64,000 nt of DNA. It comes from Pantanalinema sp. GBBB05. GTDB taxonomy: Bacteria; Cyanobacteriota; Cyanobacteriia; Leptolyngbyales; Leptolyngbyaceae. The DNA lies in contig VRZD01000009.1 in NCBI GenBank assembly GCA_016743235.1, forward strand, positions 1 to 64,000, read 5' to 3'. The notes under the pieces were generated by a model. It was not told the DNA's origin and searched no databases. It saw only the letters and a program-made list of their open reading frames with translations. Below, piece after piece: positions 26,877 through 36,227 of this stretch. The translations under genes were made by a program, and so were the position numbers. The first letter of the stretch is position 1; each line of letters starts with the position of its first letter.

Positions 26877-27383
26877 ATGCGGGATGCAGTAACAACCCTG
26901 ATTAGAAACTACGACATCACCGGACGCTACCTGGATCGGGATGCCATGGATCGACTCAAGTCCTATTTCAGTTCTGGGATGGCACGGGTCCAAGCCGCTG
27001 CCATTATCAATTCCAATGCGGCGGAAATCGTCAAGCAGGCAGGGCTGCAATTGTTTGAAGAACAGCCAGAACTGATCCGTCCCGGTGGCTATGCCTATAC
27101 CACCCGTCGCTATGCGGCTTGTTTAAGAGATATGGATTACTACCTCCGCTATGCTAGCTATGCATTGGTAGCTGGAGATACCGATGTCTTGGATGAGCGG
27201 GTTCTGGAAGGATTACGGGAAACCTACAACTCTCTCGGTGTGCCGATCGGTCCTACGGTCTATGGCATCCAAATCATGAAAGAGATTGTCAAGGAAAAGG
27301 TAGCAGCCGCAGGCATTGACCCCTCCTATGTGGATCAACCATTTGATTACATGTCTCGTGAATTCAGCGAGAAAAATATTTAG
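26877..27383 (+). CDS. apcF: Allophycocyanin beta-18 subunit ApcF
   Basis: Minor beta-type allophycocyanin of the phycobilisome core, in the trimer with ApcE that passes excitation energy to photosystem II. 168 residues with no gaps in the globin-like phycobiliprotein fold. The phycocyanobilin site is the Cys in TTRRYAACLRDMDYYLRYA near residue 82. MRDAVTTLIRNYDITGRYLD and LFEEQPELIRPGG separate it from ApcB (which begins MQDAI...), so ApcF is the better call. It is divergent from glnA with one NtcA box between them. Confidence 0.93.
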   Translation: MRDAVTTLIRNYDITGRYLDRDAMDRLKSYFSSGMARVQAAAIINSNAAEIVKQAGLQLFEEQPELIRPGGYAYTTRRYAACLRDMDYYLRYASYALVAGDTDVLDERVLEGLRETYNSLGVPIGPTVYGIQIMKEIVKEKVAAAGIDPSYVDQPFDYMSREFSEKNI

Positions 27384-27409
27384 TCCCATCATCTGAAATC
27401 CTTTAGTCT

Positions 27410-27433
27410 AGGGGTGCAAACGAATGCACCCCT
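27410..27433 (+). terminator. Hairpin after apcF
   Basis: AGGGGTGCA (27410-27418) and TGCACCCCT (27425-27433) form a perfect 9-bp stem with a 6-base loop, 27 bases past the apcF stop. The T-run is short. The next frame's first ATG (27424) lies inside the stem, which argues for the later start at 27445. Confidence 0.55.
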
Positions 27434-27444
27434 TCATATTGAAT

Positions 27445-27816
27445 ATGGCTCATTCTTGTCACATTCTTGTCGAGGGCAATCCAGCTATCATTTATGCTAG
27501 TCGGCGCGGTACACCCGATAAGATGCTGCCGATCCTCAAACCATTTCTTGAGAAGTTTTGGGAAGAACGGGCAACCTCTGGTGAGTATAGTGATACCCCC
27601 GATTGCTTGGTCGCCCAGATTGTTGTCCGCTTAGGGTTTGAGTTTTGTGAAGATGATTTCTCTAACCTGCGGGTGGGAGCCAAGTTTAATCGCGATGTCG
27701 AATATCTATATCAAGTTGCCGCCGATCGCAGCCTCAGCATTTGGAGCACAACCGCCGCTTACCGCCAGAATCCAGAACTCGGCTTACAAAGCTGTCAGCC
27801 CTGGACTGGACAGTAG
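27445..27816 (+). CDS. Hypothetical protein downstream of apcF
   Basis: 123 residues from the ATG at 27445 (MAHSCHILV); the earlier ATG at 27424 is in the apcF terminator stem. Not recognised. The chain reads as a small alpha/beta protein: HILVEGNPAIIYASRRGTP, then DKMLPILKPFLEKFWEE, CLVAQIVVRLGFEFCEDDFSNLRVG and YLYQVAADRSLSIW. Four Cys, no membrane segment. Position behind apcF may reflect co-transcription, but the hairpin suggests otherwise. Confidence 0.7.
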   Translation: MAHSCHILVEGNPAIIYASRRGTPDKMLPILKPFLEKFWEERATSGEYSDTPDCLVAQIVVRLGFEFCEDDFSNLRVGAKFNRDVEYLYQVAADRSLSIWSTTAAYRQNPELGLQSCQPWTGQ

Positions 27817-27841
27817 TAATTGAGCCATTAAATAATCATCA

Positions 27842-29026
<1,185 letters not shown>

Positions 29027-29107
29027 CTACTCCATGAATTCATCACAATTCCTTAACCATCTCCCAAATTTCTCTCCGGTGACTACACAACTGGGTCAAG
29101 AACAGAC

Positions 29108-30211
29108 TCAATCAACTACTGTAACTTCCACACCTAGACTGATTCGTTGAAATAAATCTTCGATATCCTTGTTATACATCCGGATACACCCGTGAGAAGC
29201 GGCTGTGCCGACAGAGCGCGGATTGGGTGTCCCATGAAAGCCAATCCAGTTTTTACCATCTGTCCAAAAGCCGATCCAGAAGCGACCTAAGGGATTCTCT
29301 GGATCTCCACCAGGAATAGTTACCCCTTTTTGCAGCGGACTGATCCAGACCGGATTTTTAAACATTTGCTGCACCTGAAACTTACCTTTGGGAGTTTCCC
29401 ATCCAGGACGACCAACGGCGATCGGATAGCGTTTTACCACATCCTCACCGCGATACAGGGTAACTTGACGCTGACTGAGTTTAATTTGTAAGCGTAAAGG
29501 CTCAGCCATCAGTGGTGGTGGCGATGGCTCTGTCCCAAAGTTAATGATATTGCCTGGTTGAGTCTGCAAGCCAGCAGGCTTTTGGGGCAACGCCTCACTA
29601 TCGGCTGGAGGGTTTGTTACTGCCCCAGCATCCGATGGAGAACTGGTGGCTGGGGTTGTCGATGTCCCCGCATCCGCAGGGGAATTTGACGTTGGCGTGA
29701 TTGGTGTCCCCGGATCGGCAGCAGGAGAGGTTGACGTTGGCGCTTTGGGGCGAGCTAGGTCACTTGCTGGAGCCGGGCTGCTAGGAGCACTCTGTGACTG
29801 GCTAGATGGAGACTGCCGTTCAGCCGCCACAGGAGGTGTAGGGAGCGATTCAGGTGGTTTGATGAGTTCACTAGGTTGGGGAAAATCTACGGTTGGCGTT
29901 GGAGCAGTTCCCCGATCGAGGACAGGGGCAGGAGTCGAGCTTTGCCCCGAAGGGCTTGTGGGAACCACCGTCTTACTAGGAGCACGGTCTGATTGCCCAC
30001 GGTCACCGGTTGGGACGATCGGCACAATCACGTTAGCTGGAGAACTTTCTGACGTGGGGGTTCCTAGCAATAATGGATTGGCTGGCTGTGATTCTGGAGT
30101 AGCTGGCTGACCAGACTGCGCGATCAAGGGATAAGCCCATCCAGGAGAAGCATTCCAAAGCAATCCAACGGCTAGCAGGAAACTGGTAAGGTTGAGCGAT
30201 CGATACAGCAT
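29108..30211 (-). CDS. L,D-transpeptidase (YkuD)
   Basis: Exported peptidoglycan L,D-transpeptidase of 367 residues. A signal peptide (FLLAVGLLWNASPGWAYP) is followed by about 190 residues of Pro/Ser/Thr/Ala-rich linker with repeated PAD-x-GT-like units, which probably spans the periplasm or cell wall. The catalytic YkuD domain fills the last 130 residues and carries HGTPNPRSVGTAASHGCIRM, with the catalytic Cys in SHGCIRM. It forms 3-3 cross-links or attaches proteins to peptidoglycan. The linker is GC-richer and more repetitive than neighbours. Confidence 0.93.
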   Translation of the reverse strand: MLYRSLNLTSFLLAVGLLWNASPGWAYPLIAQSGQPATPESQPANPLLLGTPTSESSPANVIVPIVPTGDRGQSDRAPSKTVVPTSPSGQSSTPAPVLDRGTAPTPTVDFPQPSELIKPPESLPTPPVAAERQSPSSQSQSAPSSPAPASDLARPKAPTSTSPAADPGTPITPTSNSPADAGTSTTPATSSPSDAGAVTNPPADSEALPQKPAGLQTQPGNIINFGTEPSPPPLMAEPLRLQIKLSQRQVTLYRGEDVVKRYPIAVGRPGWETPKGKFQVQQMFKNPVWISPLQKGVTIPGGDPENPLGRFWIGFWTDGKNWIGFHGTPNPRSVGTAASHGCIRMYNKDIEDLFQRISLGVEVTVVD

Positions 30212-30376
30212 TGTGGCTAAATGGCAGGCAAAGTCAGGAACTATTAGCTATTTTCTATCTCATCATCATGCCATCAGGCACGGAAACCGCCCACTTTTGC
30301 ACAAGTTCAAAACTTAATTTCAAAAAGGGCTTGCCAAACTAGAGAAGGTATCGCTAATATAAGTATCGCTGCGCAA
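30212..30376 (+). promoter_or_regulatory. tRNA-Asn promoter region
   Basis: Divergent gap between the transpeptidase and the tRNA. TTGCCA (30331-30336), an 18-base spacer and TAATAT (30355-30360) make a good sigma-70-type promoter ending about 17 bases before the tRNA. Confidence 0.6.
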
Positions 30377-30448
30377 TCCTCAGTAGCTCAGTGGTAGAGC
30401 GGTCGGCTGTTAACCGATTGGTCGCAGGTTCGAATCCTGCCTGGGGAG
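30377..30448 (+). tRNA. tRNA-Asn (GTT)
   Basis: 72-nt cloverleaf. The acceptor stem TCCTCAG pairs with CTGGGGA, the D arm is GCTC...GAGC, the anticodon stem GTCGG/CCGAT encloses CTGTTAA with anticodon GTT, and the T arm is GCAGG-TTCGAAT-CCTGC. The discriminator is G; CCA is not encoded. Confidence 0.97.
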
Positions 30449-30545
30449 TTTAAATCTCAATCTATCTTGGCGAACCCAACAATCAGTCAGGGTAGGGGTA
30501 AGCTTAGGCGGTGTTAAGCTGACTTAAGTTTTCAGATTCCTTACC

Positions 30546-31769
30546 ATGACTGATTCACGCCCGATCGCTGACCATCTCACACCAGGGGCAATCAGCCATT
30601 CATCGGCTGACTGGCAACACCTTTGGACACTCGATTCTACAGTTACCTTTTTGAATCATGGTTCATTTGGTGCCTGTCCACTCCCGGTGCTAGCCGCGCA
30701 ACAGCAATGGCGAGAGCGCATGGAACGGCAACCGCTACAGTTCTTAGGACGGGATCTTGAGGGATTACTAGATACAGCTCGCCGGGAACTAGCGGTCTTT
30801 GTGGGAGCAAATGCCAATGATCTAGCCTTTATTCCTAATGCCACAACTGGGATTAATGCGGTACTGAGATCGCTCAAGTTTCAGCCAGGAGATGAACTTC
30901 TCACCACAAATCACGAATACAACGCTTGCCGTAATGCCCTGGATTATGTGGCTGAGCAGGTAGGTTTGCAGGTAGTGGTGGCAAATGTGCCTTTTCCGAT
31001 CGCAGCATCGGAGCAGGTGGTTACAGCGGTATTAGCACAAGTTTCTCCCAAAACTCGGCTAGCTTTGTTGGATCATGTCACTAGTCAAACTGGGTTAGTG
31101 TTTCCCATTGCCCAATTAGTGCAGGAATTGAGCGATCGCGGAATTGACACGCTAGTAGACGGTGCCCATGCGCCTGGGATGGTGGCGTTAAATTTGCAAG
31201 CGCTAGGAGCAACCTACTACACGGGCAACTGCCATAAATGGCTCTGTGCTCCTAAAGGCTCTGCCTTCTTGTATGTGCAGCCCGATCGACAGTCCCATAT
31301 TCGTCCACTCACGATTAGTCATGGAGCCAATTCTCCGCGCCGCGATCGTAGCCGCTTTCACTTGGAGTTTGATTGGATGGGAACCCCTGATCCCACGCCT
31401 TACCTATGCGTTCCAGAAGCGATTCGCTGCTTGGGCTCATTGTTACCTGGTGGGTGGTCACAATTGATGACCCACAATCGAGAATTGGCACTCGCCGCCC
31501 GCCAACTCCTTTGTCAGGCACTAGATCAACCCTTACCTTGCCCCAATGACATGATTGGGTCTCTAGCCGTAGTGCCGCTCCCAGATGGTGATTGGCAAGC
31601 GCTTCAGAATGCTTTGTGGGAGCAGTATTCCATTGAAGTACCAATTATTCCCTGGTTAACTCCAGGCAGTCGGCAAATCCGCATTTCAGCCCAACTTTAT
31701 AATCAGCTTAACCAATATAAATACTTAGCTAAAGCCTTACTTGAATTATTTAGTCAAGAATCAACATAA
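30546..31769 (+). CDS. Class V PLP aminotransferase
   Basis: 407-residue fold-type I PLP enzyme of aminotransferase class V, closest in pattern to isopenicillin-N-epimerase-like proteins and cysteine desulfurase relatives. FLNHGSFGACPLPVL opens the domain; FIPNATTGINAVLRSL binds cofactor phosphate; LVDGAHAPGM has the PLP-ring Asp; and YYTGNCHKWLCAPKG carries the Schiff-base Lys. The epimerase-like members act on varied amino acids; no neighbour indicates the substrate. No NifS-type active Cys loop is evident, so a role in Fe-S assembly is less likely. Confidence 0.87.
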   Translation: MTDSRPIADHLTPGAISHSSADWQHLWTLDSTVTFLNHGSFGACPLPVLAAQQQWRERMERQPLQFLGRDLEGLLDTARRELAVFVGANANDLAFIPNATTGINAVLRSLKFQPGDELLTTNHEYNACRNALDYVAEQVGLQVVVANVPFPIAASEQVVTAVLAQVSPKTRLALLDHVTSQTGLVFPIAQLVQELSDRGIDTLVDGAHAPGMVALNLQALGATYYTGNCHKWLCAPKGSAFLYVQPDRQSHIRPLTISHGANSPRRDRSRFHLEFDWMGTPDPTPYLCVPEAIRCLGSLLPGGWSQLMTHNRELALAARQLLCQALDQPLPCPNDMIGSLAVVPLPDGDWQALQNALWEQYSIEVPIIPWLTPGSRQIRISAQLYNQLNQYKYLAKALLELFSQEST

Positions 31770-32031
31770 ATCTTCAGACAAACCTACATTTCTTTAATTC
31801 TAAGTATTTGGCTAACCCAGAATTGAGCCTATAACACTTTCGAATAGTTAGCGATTAGAGAATATAACCTATAATACATAAAGTAGGTCACTATATCAGG
31901 GATTCCACTGAGCCAACAGAGCGCGTTTGTTGTTGGTCGGAGGAGGTTCTTTTATGGTGTAAGTAGATTCTTTCGCCTCTTTTCCATATCAAACTCACCC
32001 ATTTTCTTTTTCTAATCTGGTTTAAGAAACA
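31770..32031 (+). promoter_or_regulatory. Leader with strong SD and two-codon frame
   Basis: A consensus TATAAT (31870-31875) predicts transcription from about 31882. In the leader, GGAGGAGG (31939-31946) sits 7 bases before ATG-GTG-TAA (31954-31962), a perfect ribosome site that can encode only Met-Val. A long pyrimidine-rich stretch follows before the zinc-ribbon ATG at 32032, which has no Shine-Dalgarno of its own and is in frame with the two-codon ORF. Confidence 0.6.
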
Positions 32032-32208
32032 ATGAACACATGCCCTTGTTGCTCTGAAAAGTTACTACGTCATGCCCGTCATAGTGGTGTGTATTGGTTT
32101 TGTACTCATTGTTGGCAGGAAATGCCTGTTTTTGACAAACCAATTACTAGTGCTAATCAACTCTCAGTATCTTTTTCTGGTCTGGTAAAAGCCTTAGCTA
32201 TACGATAG
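32032..32208 (+). CDS. Small CxxC zinc-ribbon-like protein
   Basis: 58 codons. The product begins MNTCPCCSEKLLRHARH, then VYWFCTHCWQEMP, giving two CxxC pairs (TCPCC and FCTHC) spaced like a zinc ribbon, and a less ordered C-terminus. Similar tiny Cys-rich proteins occur widely in cyanobacteria, though I cannot name one. The start has no Shine-Dalgarno; the strong site lies 78 bases upstream at an in-frame two-codon ORF. A HIP1-based terminator follows. Function unknown; a nucleic-acid-binding or regulatory role is conjecture. Confidence 0.75.
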   Translation: MNTCPCCSEKLLRHARHSGVYWFCTHCWQEMPVFDKPITSANQLSVSFSGLVKALAIR

Positions 32209-32272
32209 AACAACCCAAGGTTGGTGCTGGTTAAGTTTGAGCTATTTGTGCATCACCTAGCTAAAAAACTCC

Positions 32273-32315
32273 ATTGCGATCGCCGTTAGAAAACTCTAGG
32301 GCGATCGCAATTTTT
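32273..32315 (+). terminator. Terminator built from two HIP1 sites
   Basis: ATTGCGATCGCC (32273-32284) and GGCGATCGCAAT (32300-32311) form a perfect 12-bp stem with a 15-base loop, followed by TTTTT. Each arm contains a full HIP1 octamer. Confidence 0.8.
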
Positions 32316-32429
32316 GTGTTTTACGTTTGATGAAGTAAGGGGTTGAGTTTCAGCAACAATACTATAAAGTACGGGTGCAAACTAGTTTGGATAAATAGCC
32401 CTCCTTCCGTCGTTTTAACCTGAGTGACT

Positions 32430-34079
32430 ATGAATCTACCTTTTGTCTTAGATATTGCGATCGGTTTAGTTTTTATCTATTTAATCCTTAGTCTATTGGC
32501 ATCTGAATTACAAGAATTGCTATCAACCGTGCTGCAATGGCGCGCTAAACACTTAAGAGAATCGATCGAAAATCTCTTATCGGGTGAAGCTCAGGACGCA
32601 GAAGAAAATCAGACCTTGAATCGGCAAACTCAAGAACTAGTAGGGCGAATTTATAACGATCCTTTATTGAAGAATGTGAATCAGGAGGCTAAGGGATTCT
32701 TTGCTAAAGGATTTCGACAAATTACCTGGGCTATTTCTAGTCTTTATCAAAAACTCTGTCGTAAAGGTAGTGATTTTGGCGATCGTCGCAGTGGACCGTC
32801 CTACATTGCTCCAGATACGTTTGCCACTACTTTTATGGAAACATTAGGATTACCGACGTTAGTAGAAAAATTAATAGAATCAAGGTTAGAAAAATTTGTA
32901 GTTAAGATTTTAGATAGTATTAAACGTATAGCTGAACAGTCTTTATGGGATCTGAGTCAGAATGACAACTTTAAATTATTAGAAGCAGATTTTACTGATA
33001 TTGTGCAGGACTTTAAAAATAGTGAGGCAACATTATTAACTTGCATCGATCGTTTATCTGAAAGTCTGGAGAGCTATATCAAATCACTTCCTGTTTCAGG
33101 AGAGGAAGTATCTCATTATCCCTTATTCTCGAATCGAGTTCGGTCATTTAAGTTGAGTCTATTTGGCGAGAAGAGTGAGCGAGCTATCTTATCTGGAGGT
33201 TTACAACCAACCTTGATGGAAATGGTAGATCTCTTAGATTCGGCGAGTCGTGTCCATCAAGAAATTCGGGCATCCTTTGCAGAGCATGATAGTGCTATAT
33301 ATCAGCAAATCAAACAGAATGTCGATCGTATACCAGCTTCGGTGAAAAATAGTTTTGCAGCTTTAGCTCGCCGCGCCTATACCCGGAAGAAGCAAACTGA
33401 AAATAATATCAATCAGTTGCAAGAGGAACTTGCTCTTTGGTTCGATCGCTCAATGAATCGAGCTTCAGGAGTTTATAAACGCAATGCTAAAGGGGTAGCC
33501 ATTTTACTAGGAATTCTGATCGCAGTGATGGCAAATGCTGATATGTTTCATATCTTCGATCGACTATCTAGTGATGAAAATCTCCGCCAAATTATTACCT
33601 CCCGTGCCAGCCAAATTACTCCTAATTCAGGCAGACCACCAATTACCTCAGAGAACCTCAATCAGGAGTTAAAACGAATTAAAGAACAAACCGATCAAGT
33701 CCTCCAAGATGTCACACTTCCTCTCAGTTGGAATCCTAGTAACTTAACCCAACAATTCCGTTGCGATGTTGGTCATCAGTCGTCCCCTAATCCATCAATG
33801 GCATCAGTTTCTAGCGGGGAGTGGTCTGAATTTATGCAGCGATGTTTTCCCGATCAGCCGCCTACTACTAATCCATTTATGCCCCAAAAAGTTGCCCAAG
33901 CGGCGATCGGTCATCCCTTAGCAACTCTCAGAATTATTCTTGGTTGGCTCCTCAGTGGCATTGCGATCGCAATGGGGGCGCCCTTCTGGTTTGATGTGTT
34001 GAGTAAGGTAATGAATGTGCGCAACACAGGCAGTAAACCAGCTGCGATCACTACGGATGCTCCATCAAAGTCAAGTTGA
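32430..34079 (+). CDS. Hypothetical membrane protein
   Basis: 549 residues from the ATG at 32430. The N-terminus is a TM segment with LDIAIGLVFIYLILSLLASE then ELQELLSTVLQWRAKHL, a conserved opening in a family of large bacterial hypothetical proteins. A long helical cytoplasmic or periplasmic middle follows (about 50-345), then a TM segment near VAILLGILIAVMANADMF, a polar region, and two TM segments near ATLRIILGWLLSGIAIAMGAPFWFDVL. No catalytic motif is evident. The AT-richer middle part stands out from its neighbours. The last 9 bases overlap the convergent acyltransferase gene. Confidence 0.8.
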   Translation: MNLPFVLDIAIGLVFIYLILSLLASELQELLSTVLQWRAKHLRESIENLLSGEAQDAEENQTLNRQTQELVGRIYNDPLLKNVNQEAKGFFAKGFRQITWAISSLYQKLCRKGSDFGDRRSGPSYIAPDTFATTFMETLGLPTLVEKLIESRLEKFVVKILDSIKRIAEQSLWDLSQNDNFKLLEADFTDIVQDFKNSEATLLTCIDRLSESLESYIKSLPVSGEEVSHYPLFSNRVRSFKLSLFGEKSERAILSGGLQPTLMEMVDLLDSASRVHQEIRASFAEHDSAIYQQIKQNVDRIPASVKNSFAALARRAYTRKKQTENNINQLQEELALWFDRSMNRASGVYKRNAKGVAILLGILIAVMANADMFHIFDRLSSDENLRQIITSRASQITPNSGRPPITSENLNQELKRIKEQTDQVLQDVTLPLSWNPSNLTQQFRCDVGHQSSPNPSMASVSSGEWSEFMQRCFPDQPPTTNPFMPQKVAQAAIGHPLATLRIILGWLLSGIAIAMGAPFWFDVLSKVMNVRNTGSKPAAITTDAPSKSS

Positions 34080-35456
34080 GGCACCAATCAAATTCTCTAG
34101 TTCTGTCTGTAAAGCCTGAGTTAGTTCAGCCACAGCTTGTTTAGCATGCCGCCGTCCACCCTGGTAAGACTGCCAGCGATCGGAGACTGAAAGTGGCTTG
34201 CCGATCGTTACTAAAGCGGCTTGATCGCCTAACCGAGGACGATTAAAGGGGCTACCTCCCTTAATGCGCGCAATCATATCCCACATTAACAAAGCTGTTT
34301 CGGCAAACCGTTCCGCACTCGGTTTTTCCCGCACATAGTTCCCGGTCACCGCCACAAAGCTTTCCACAATTCGCATATGCCAAACCCGCAAATCGGCTTC
34401 TTCTGCAACACGATCGGCTAACCCCCGATCGATCGGCGAAATCGTCTCTGGCTTCAAGTCATCCCGATAAATGTAATCCCACCCAGCTTGTTCCAACCGC
34501 CGACAGCGATCGATAAATGTGCCTTTTTTGCTCTGCAAACCAAAGTACTCTTCCGCCACATGAAGGGCTACATCAAGCAGTGCATTCAACCGGGTCATCA
34601 GGTGTTCGTGGGAGGTAGGCAACTCAGAAGTCGCGTCGGGGAGAGTTCGATGGTAAAAGCGGGTGTAAAATTCCTCCATCTTCACCAGCAAATGTCCACC
34701 CAACCGATACAGCCGTTCATATAACTCTGTTTCATTGCCAGTTGCCACCGTTACTGAAGTAACTCCTATATCCCGTTCTAGTCCGCTTAAAAGTTGTTCC
34801 ACAGCCGTCCAGGGAGGGGTGATGTAGTGGTACTTAATCCCGATCGGCAGGATCAACACCTGCTCCGTGCGCCCAGCCTTCTGGATGTCTTCCACGCCCC
34901 AAAAAGCCAGTTGGCTAATGCCTGGTTCTAACGGACTAATCACTTCGCTATGACCGTTGGTTGCCCCTTCAGGGGCAGCAGCCAGTGGGTACTGTCCGTT
35001 GACAAATAAATCGCGAGCAGAACGTAAACCAACTAAATCAATTTTGCCCCGATGAATCGGAGTACCCCCTAACTGAGAATACAGCCAGCCCATCCGCTCA
35101 CCAGCCCAGAGCGGAATCCCCCGATCGTACATAAAGTGAGCATGAGGCAGATGCTTTAGCGGCATACCTCGCTGTTTTGCCACCTTGGGCATCACCTTCC
35201 AAATTAGATGAGCCAAGCATAGGGGATCATCAGCACTAGGATGTCGGAAGGCTAATAATAACCGGATCTTACCGGCCTGAAATTGGCGATACAAATCGAC
35301 CAGAGTCTCGACATTCTCCGTATCAATTTGACGGAGGGCAGTCCGCGATCGTAAATACGGAGACAACAACCACTGTACGCCTCGAACCATCGTTGGATTG
35401 AGTGTAGGGGGAATAAATTCTAGGGGTGGTTGCGCTTGGCGAATCGGGCTAGACAA
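34071..35456 (-). CDS. 1-acyl-glycerol-3-phosphate acyltransferase-like
   Basis: 461-residue PlsC-domain acyltransferase. The HxxxxD catalytic motif is visible as FRHPSADDP, the substrate-binding block as GGTPIHRG, and the later block as AAPEGATNGH. The region after about residue 240 is helical and does not resemble PlsC itself, so this is the larger cyanobacterial type whose acyl acceptor is uncertain. Start TTG at 35456 with CAGGAG 7 bases upstream. It lies 29 bp behind the YkgJ-type gene on the same strand. Confidence 0.82.
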   Translation of the reverse strand: MSSPIRQAQPPLEFIPPTLNPTMVRGVQWLLSPYLRSRTALRQIDTENVETLVDLYRQFQAGKIRLLLAFRHPSADDPLCLAHLIWKVMPKVAKQRGMPLKHLPHAHFMYDRGIPLWAGERMGWLYSQLGGTPIHRGKIDLVGLRSARDLFVNGQYPLAAAPEGATNGHSEVISPLEPGISQLAFWGVEDIQKAGRTEQVLILPIGIKYHYITPPWTAVEQLLSGLERDIGVTSVTVATGNETELYERLYRLGGHLLVKMEEFYTRFYHRTLPDATSELPTSHEHLMTRLNALLDVALHVAEEYFGLQSKKGTFIDRCRRLEQAGWDYIYRDDLKPETISPIDRGLADRVAEEADLRVWHMRIVESFVAVTGNYVREKPSAERFAETALLMWDMIARIKGGSPFNRPRLGDQAALVTIGKPLSVSDRWQSYQGGRRHAKQAVAELTQALQTELENLIGAST

Positions 35457-35485
35457 GGCAGTTCTCCTGACAATCCAAAGGCTGA

Positions 35486-35836
35486 CTAAAAGCCAACAGC
35501 TTGATCAAATCGAATCATTTCTAAACTGCGATCGCCGTAAACTCCTTCGATTTGTTCTCGGCAACAGTCGATCGCAAAATCATTTAATTCTTCAGGTTCA
35601 ATGCCGTACATCTCCTGAAAGGTGTCCGCTTCTACCCGACAGAAACGTGGTCGATCGGCATAAATCTGACACTCACGGTTGTCATGGTCAAAATGGATAC
35701 ACCAACCATTCTCACCAACCAGGCTGAAATAGAGCACTAACTCTTCAGGCGACAAATAATCTGCCAGATCGGGGCGATCGCTGGGATCCAAGTGGCAGCA
35801 AGCCCCACATTGTTTGACACAACACCAATTAGCCAT
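35486..35836 (-). CDS. YkgJ family Cys-cluster protein
   Basis: 116 residues with the Cys pattern of the YkgJ/Fe-S or zinc-binding family (PF03692): WCCVKQCGACCHLD near the N-terminus and IHFDHDNRECQIYADRPRFCRVE later, with a final Cys pair (AIDCCREQ). Eight conserved Cys in small proteins of this family are thought to bind a metal cluster; the biochemical role is unknown. Start ATG at 35836. Probably co-transcribed with the acyltransferase gene. Confidence 0.9.
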   Translation of the reverse strand: MANWCCVKQCGACCHLDPSDRPDLADYLSPEELVLYFSLVGENGWCIHFDHDNRECQIYADRPRFCRVEADTFQEMYGIEPEELNDFAIDCCREQIEGVYGDRSLEMIRFDQAVGF

Positions 35837-35978
35837 TCGTTCTATCCATGAACCTACACATTTATACTTTTGTTAACTTTCTCAGGATCGTAGTCGCTGC
35901 CCGATAAGATAATTAATCGTTACACCAGAGTTATAAAAACTCAACTGGTTGGTTACCTGACTCAGCTTGGGAGGCGAA

Positions 35979-36110
35979 ATGGAGTTTATTAGTGGTCTTG
36001 TAGGTGGCATTAACTGGGAAGCCATTGCGCAGTTAACGATGTTGGCCGCGATTGTGATTGCTGGACCTGTCGTGATCTTCCTGCTCGCTGCGCGGGGTGG
36101 AGACCTCTAG
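35979..36110 (+). CDS. psb30: Photosystem II protein Psb30 (Ycf12)
   Basis: 43-codon membrane peptide of photosystem II. A single TM helix carries the diagnostic order NWEAIAQLTMLAAIVIAGP followed by VIFLLAARGGDL, which matches Psb30/Ycf12 of cyanobacteria (EVIAQLT...AGP...FLLA). Psb30 sits at the periphery of the PSII core near PsbJ and helps stabilise it. GGGAGG lies about 5 bases before the ATG at 35979. It is encoded alone and followed by a strong terminator. Confidence 0.93.
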   Translation: MEFISGLVGGINWEAIAQLTMLAAIVIAGPVVIFLLAARGGDL

Positions 36111-36200
36111 CTTTTATCGACACTCCGGGAGAACTCCCTTGGTGTTGCCTTAGATAGGCTGTATTCAAAGAAGGTTTACAAGTATGAGAGAGTAGCAACG

Positions 36201-36227
36201 AGTCCGGCTTAGGTCGGGCTTTTTTTT
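36201..36227 (+). terminator. Intrinsic terminator of psb30
   Basis: AGTCCGGC-TTAG-GTCGGGCT forms an 8-bp stem with GU pairs and a 4-base loop, followed by eight T. Its right arm and T-run lie inside the end of the convergent hydrolase gene, so one stretch serves as a terminator on one strand and coding sequence on the other. Confidence 0.75.

Noticed and set aside
35919..35935. HLR1-type RpaB site before psb30
   Set aside because: GTTACA and GTTATA are 11 bp apart, while HLR1 half-sites are 10 bp apart, and the second half has a mismatch.
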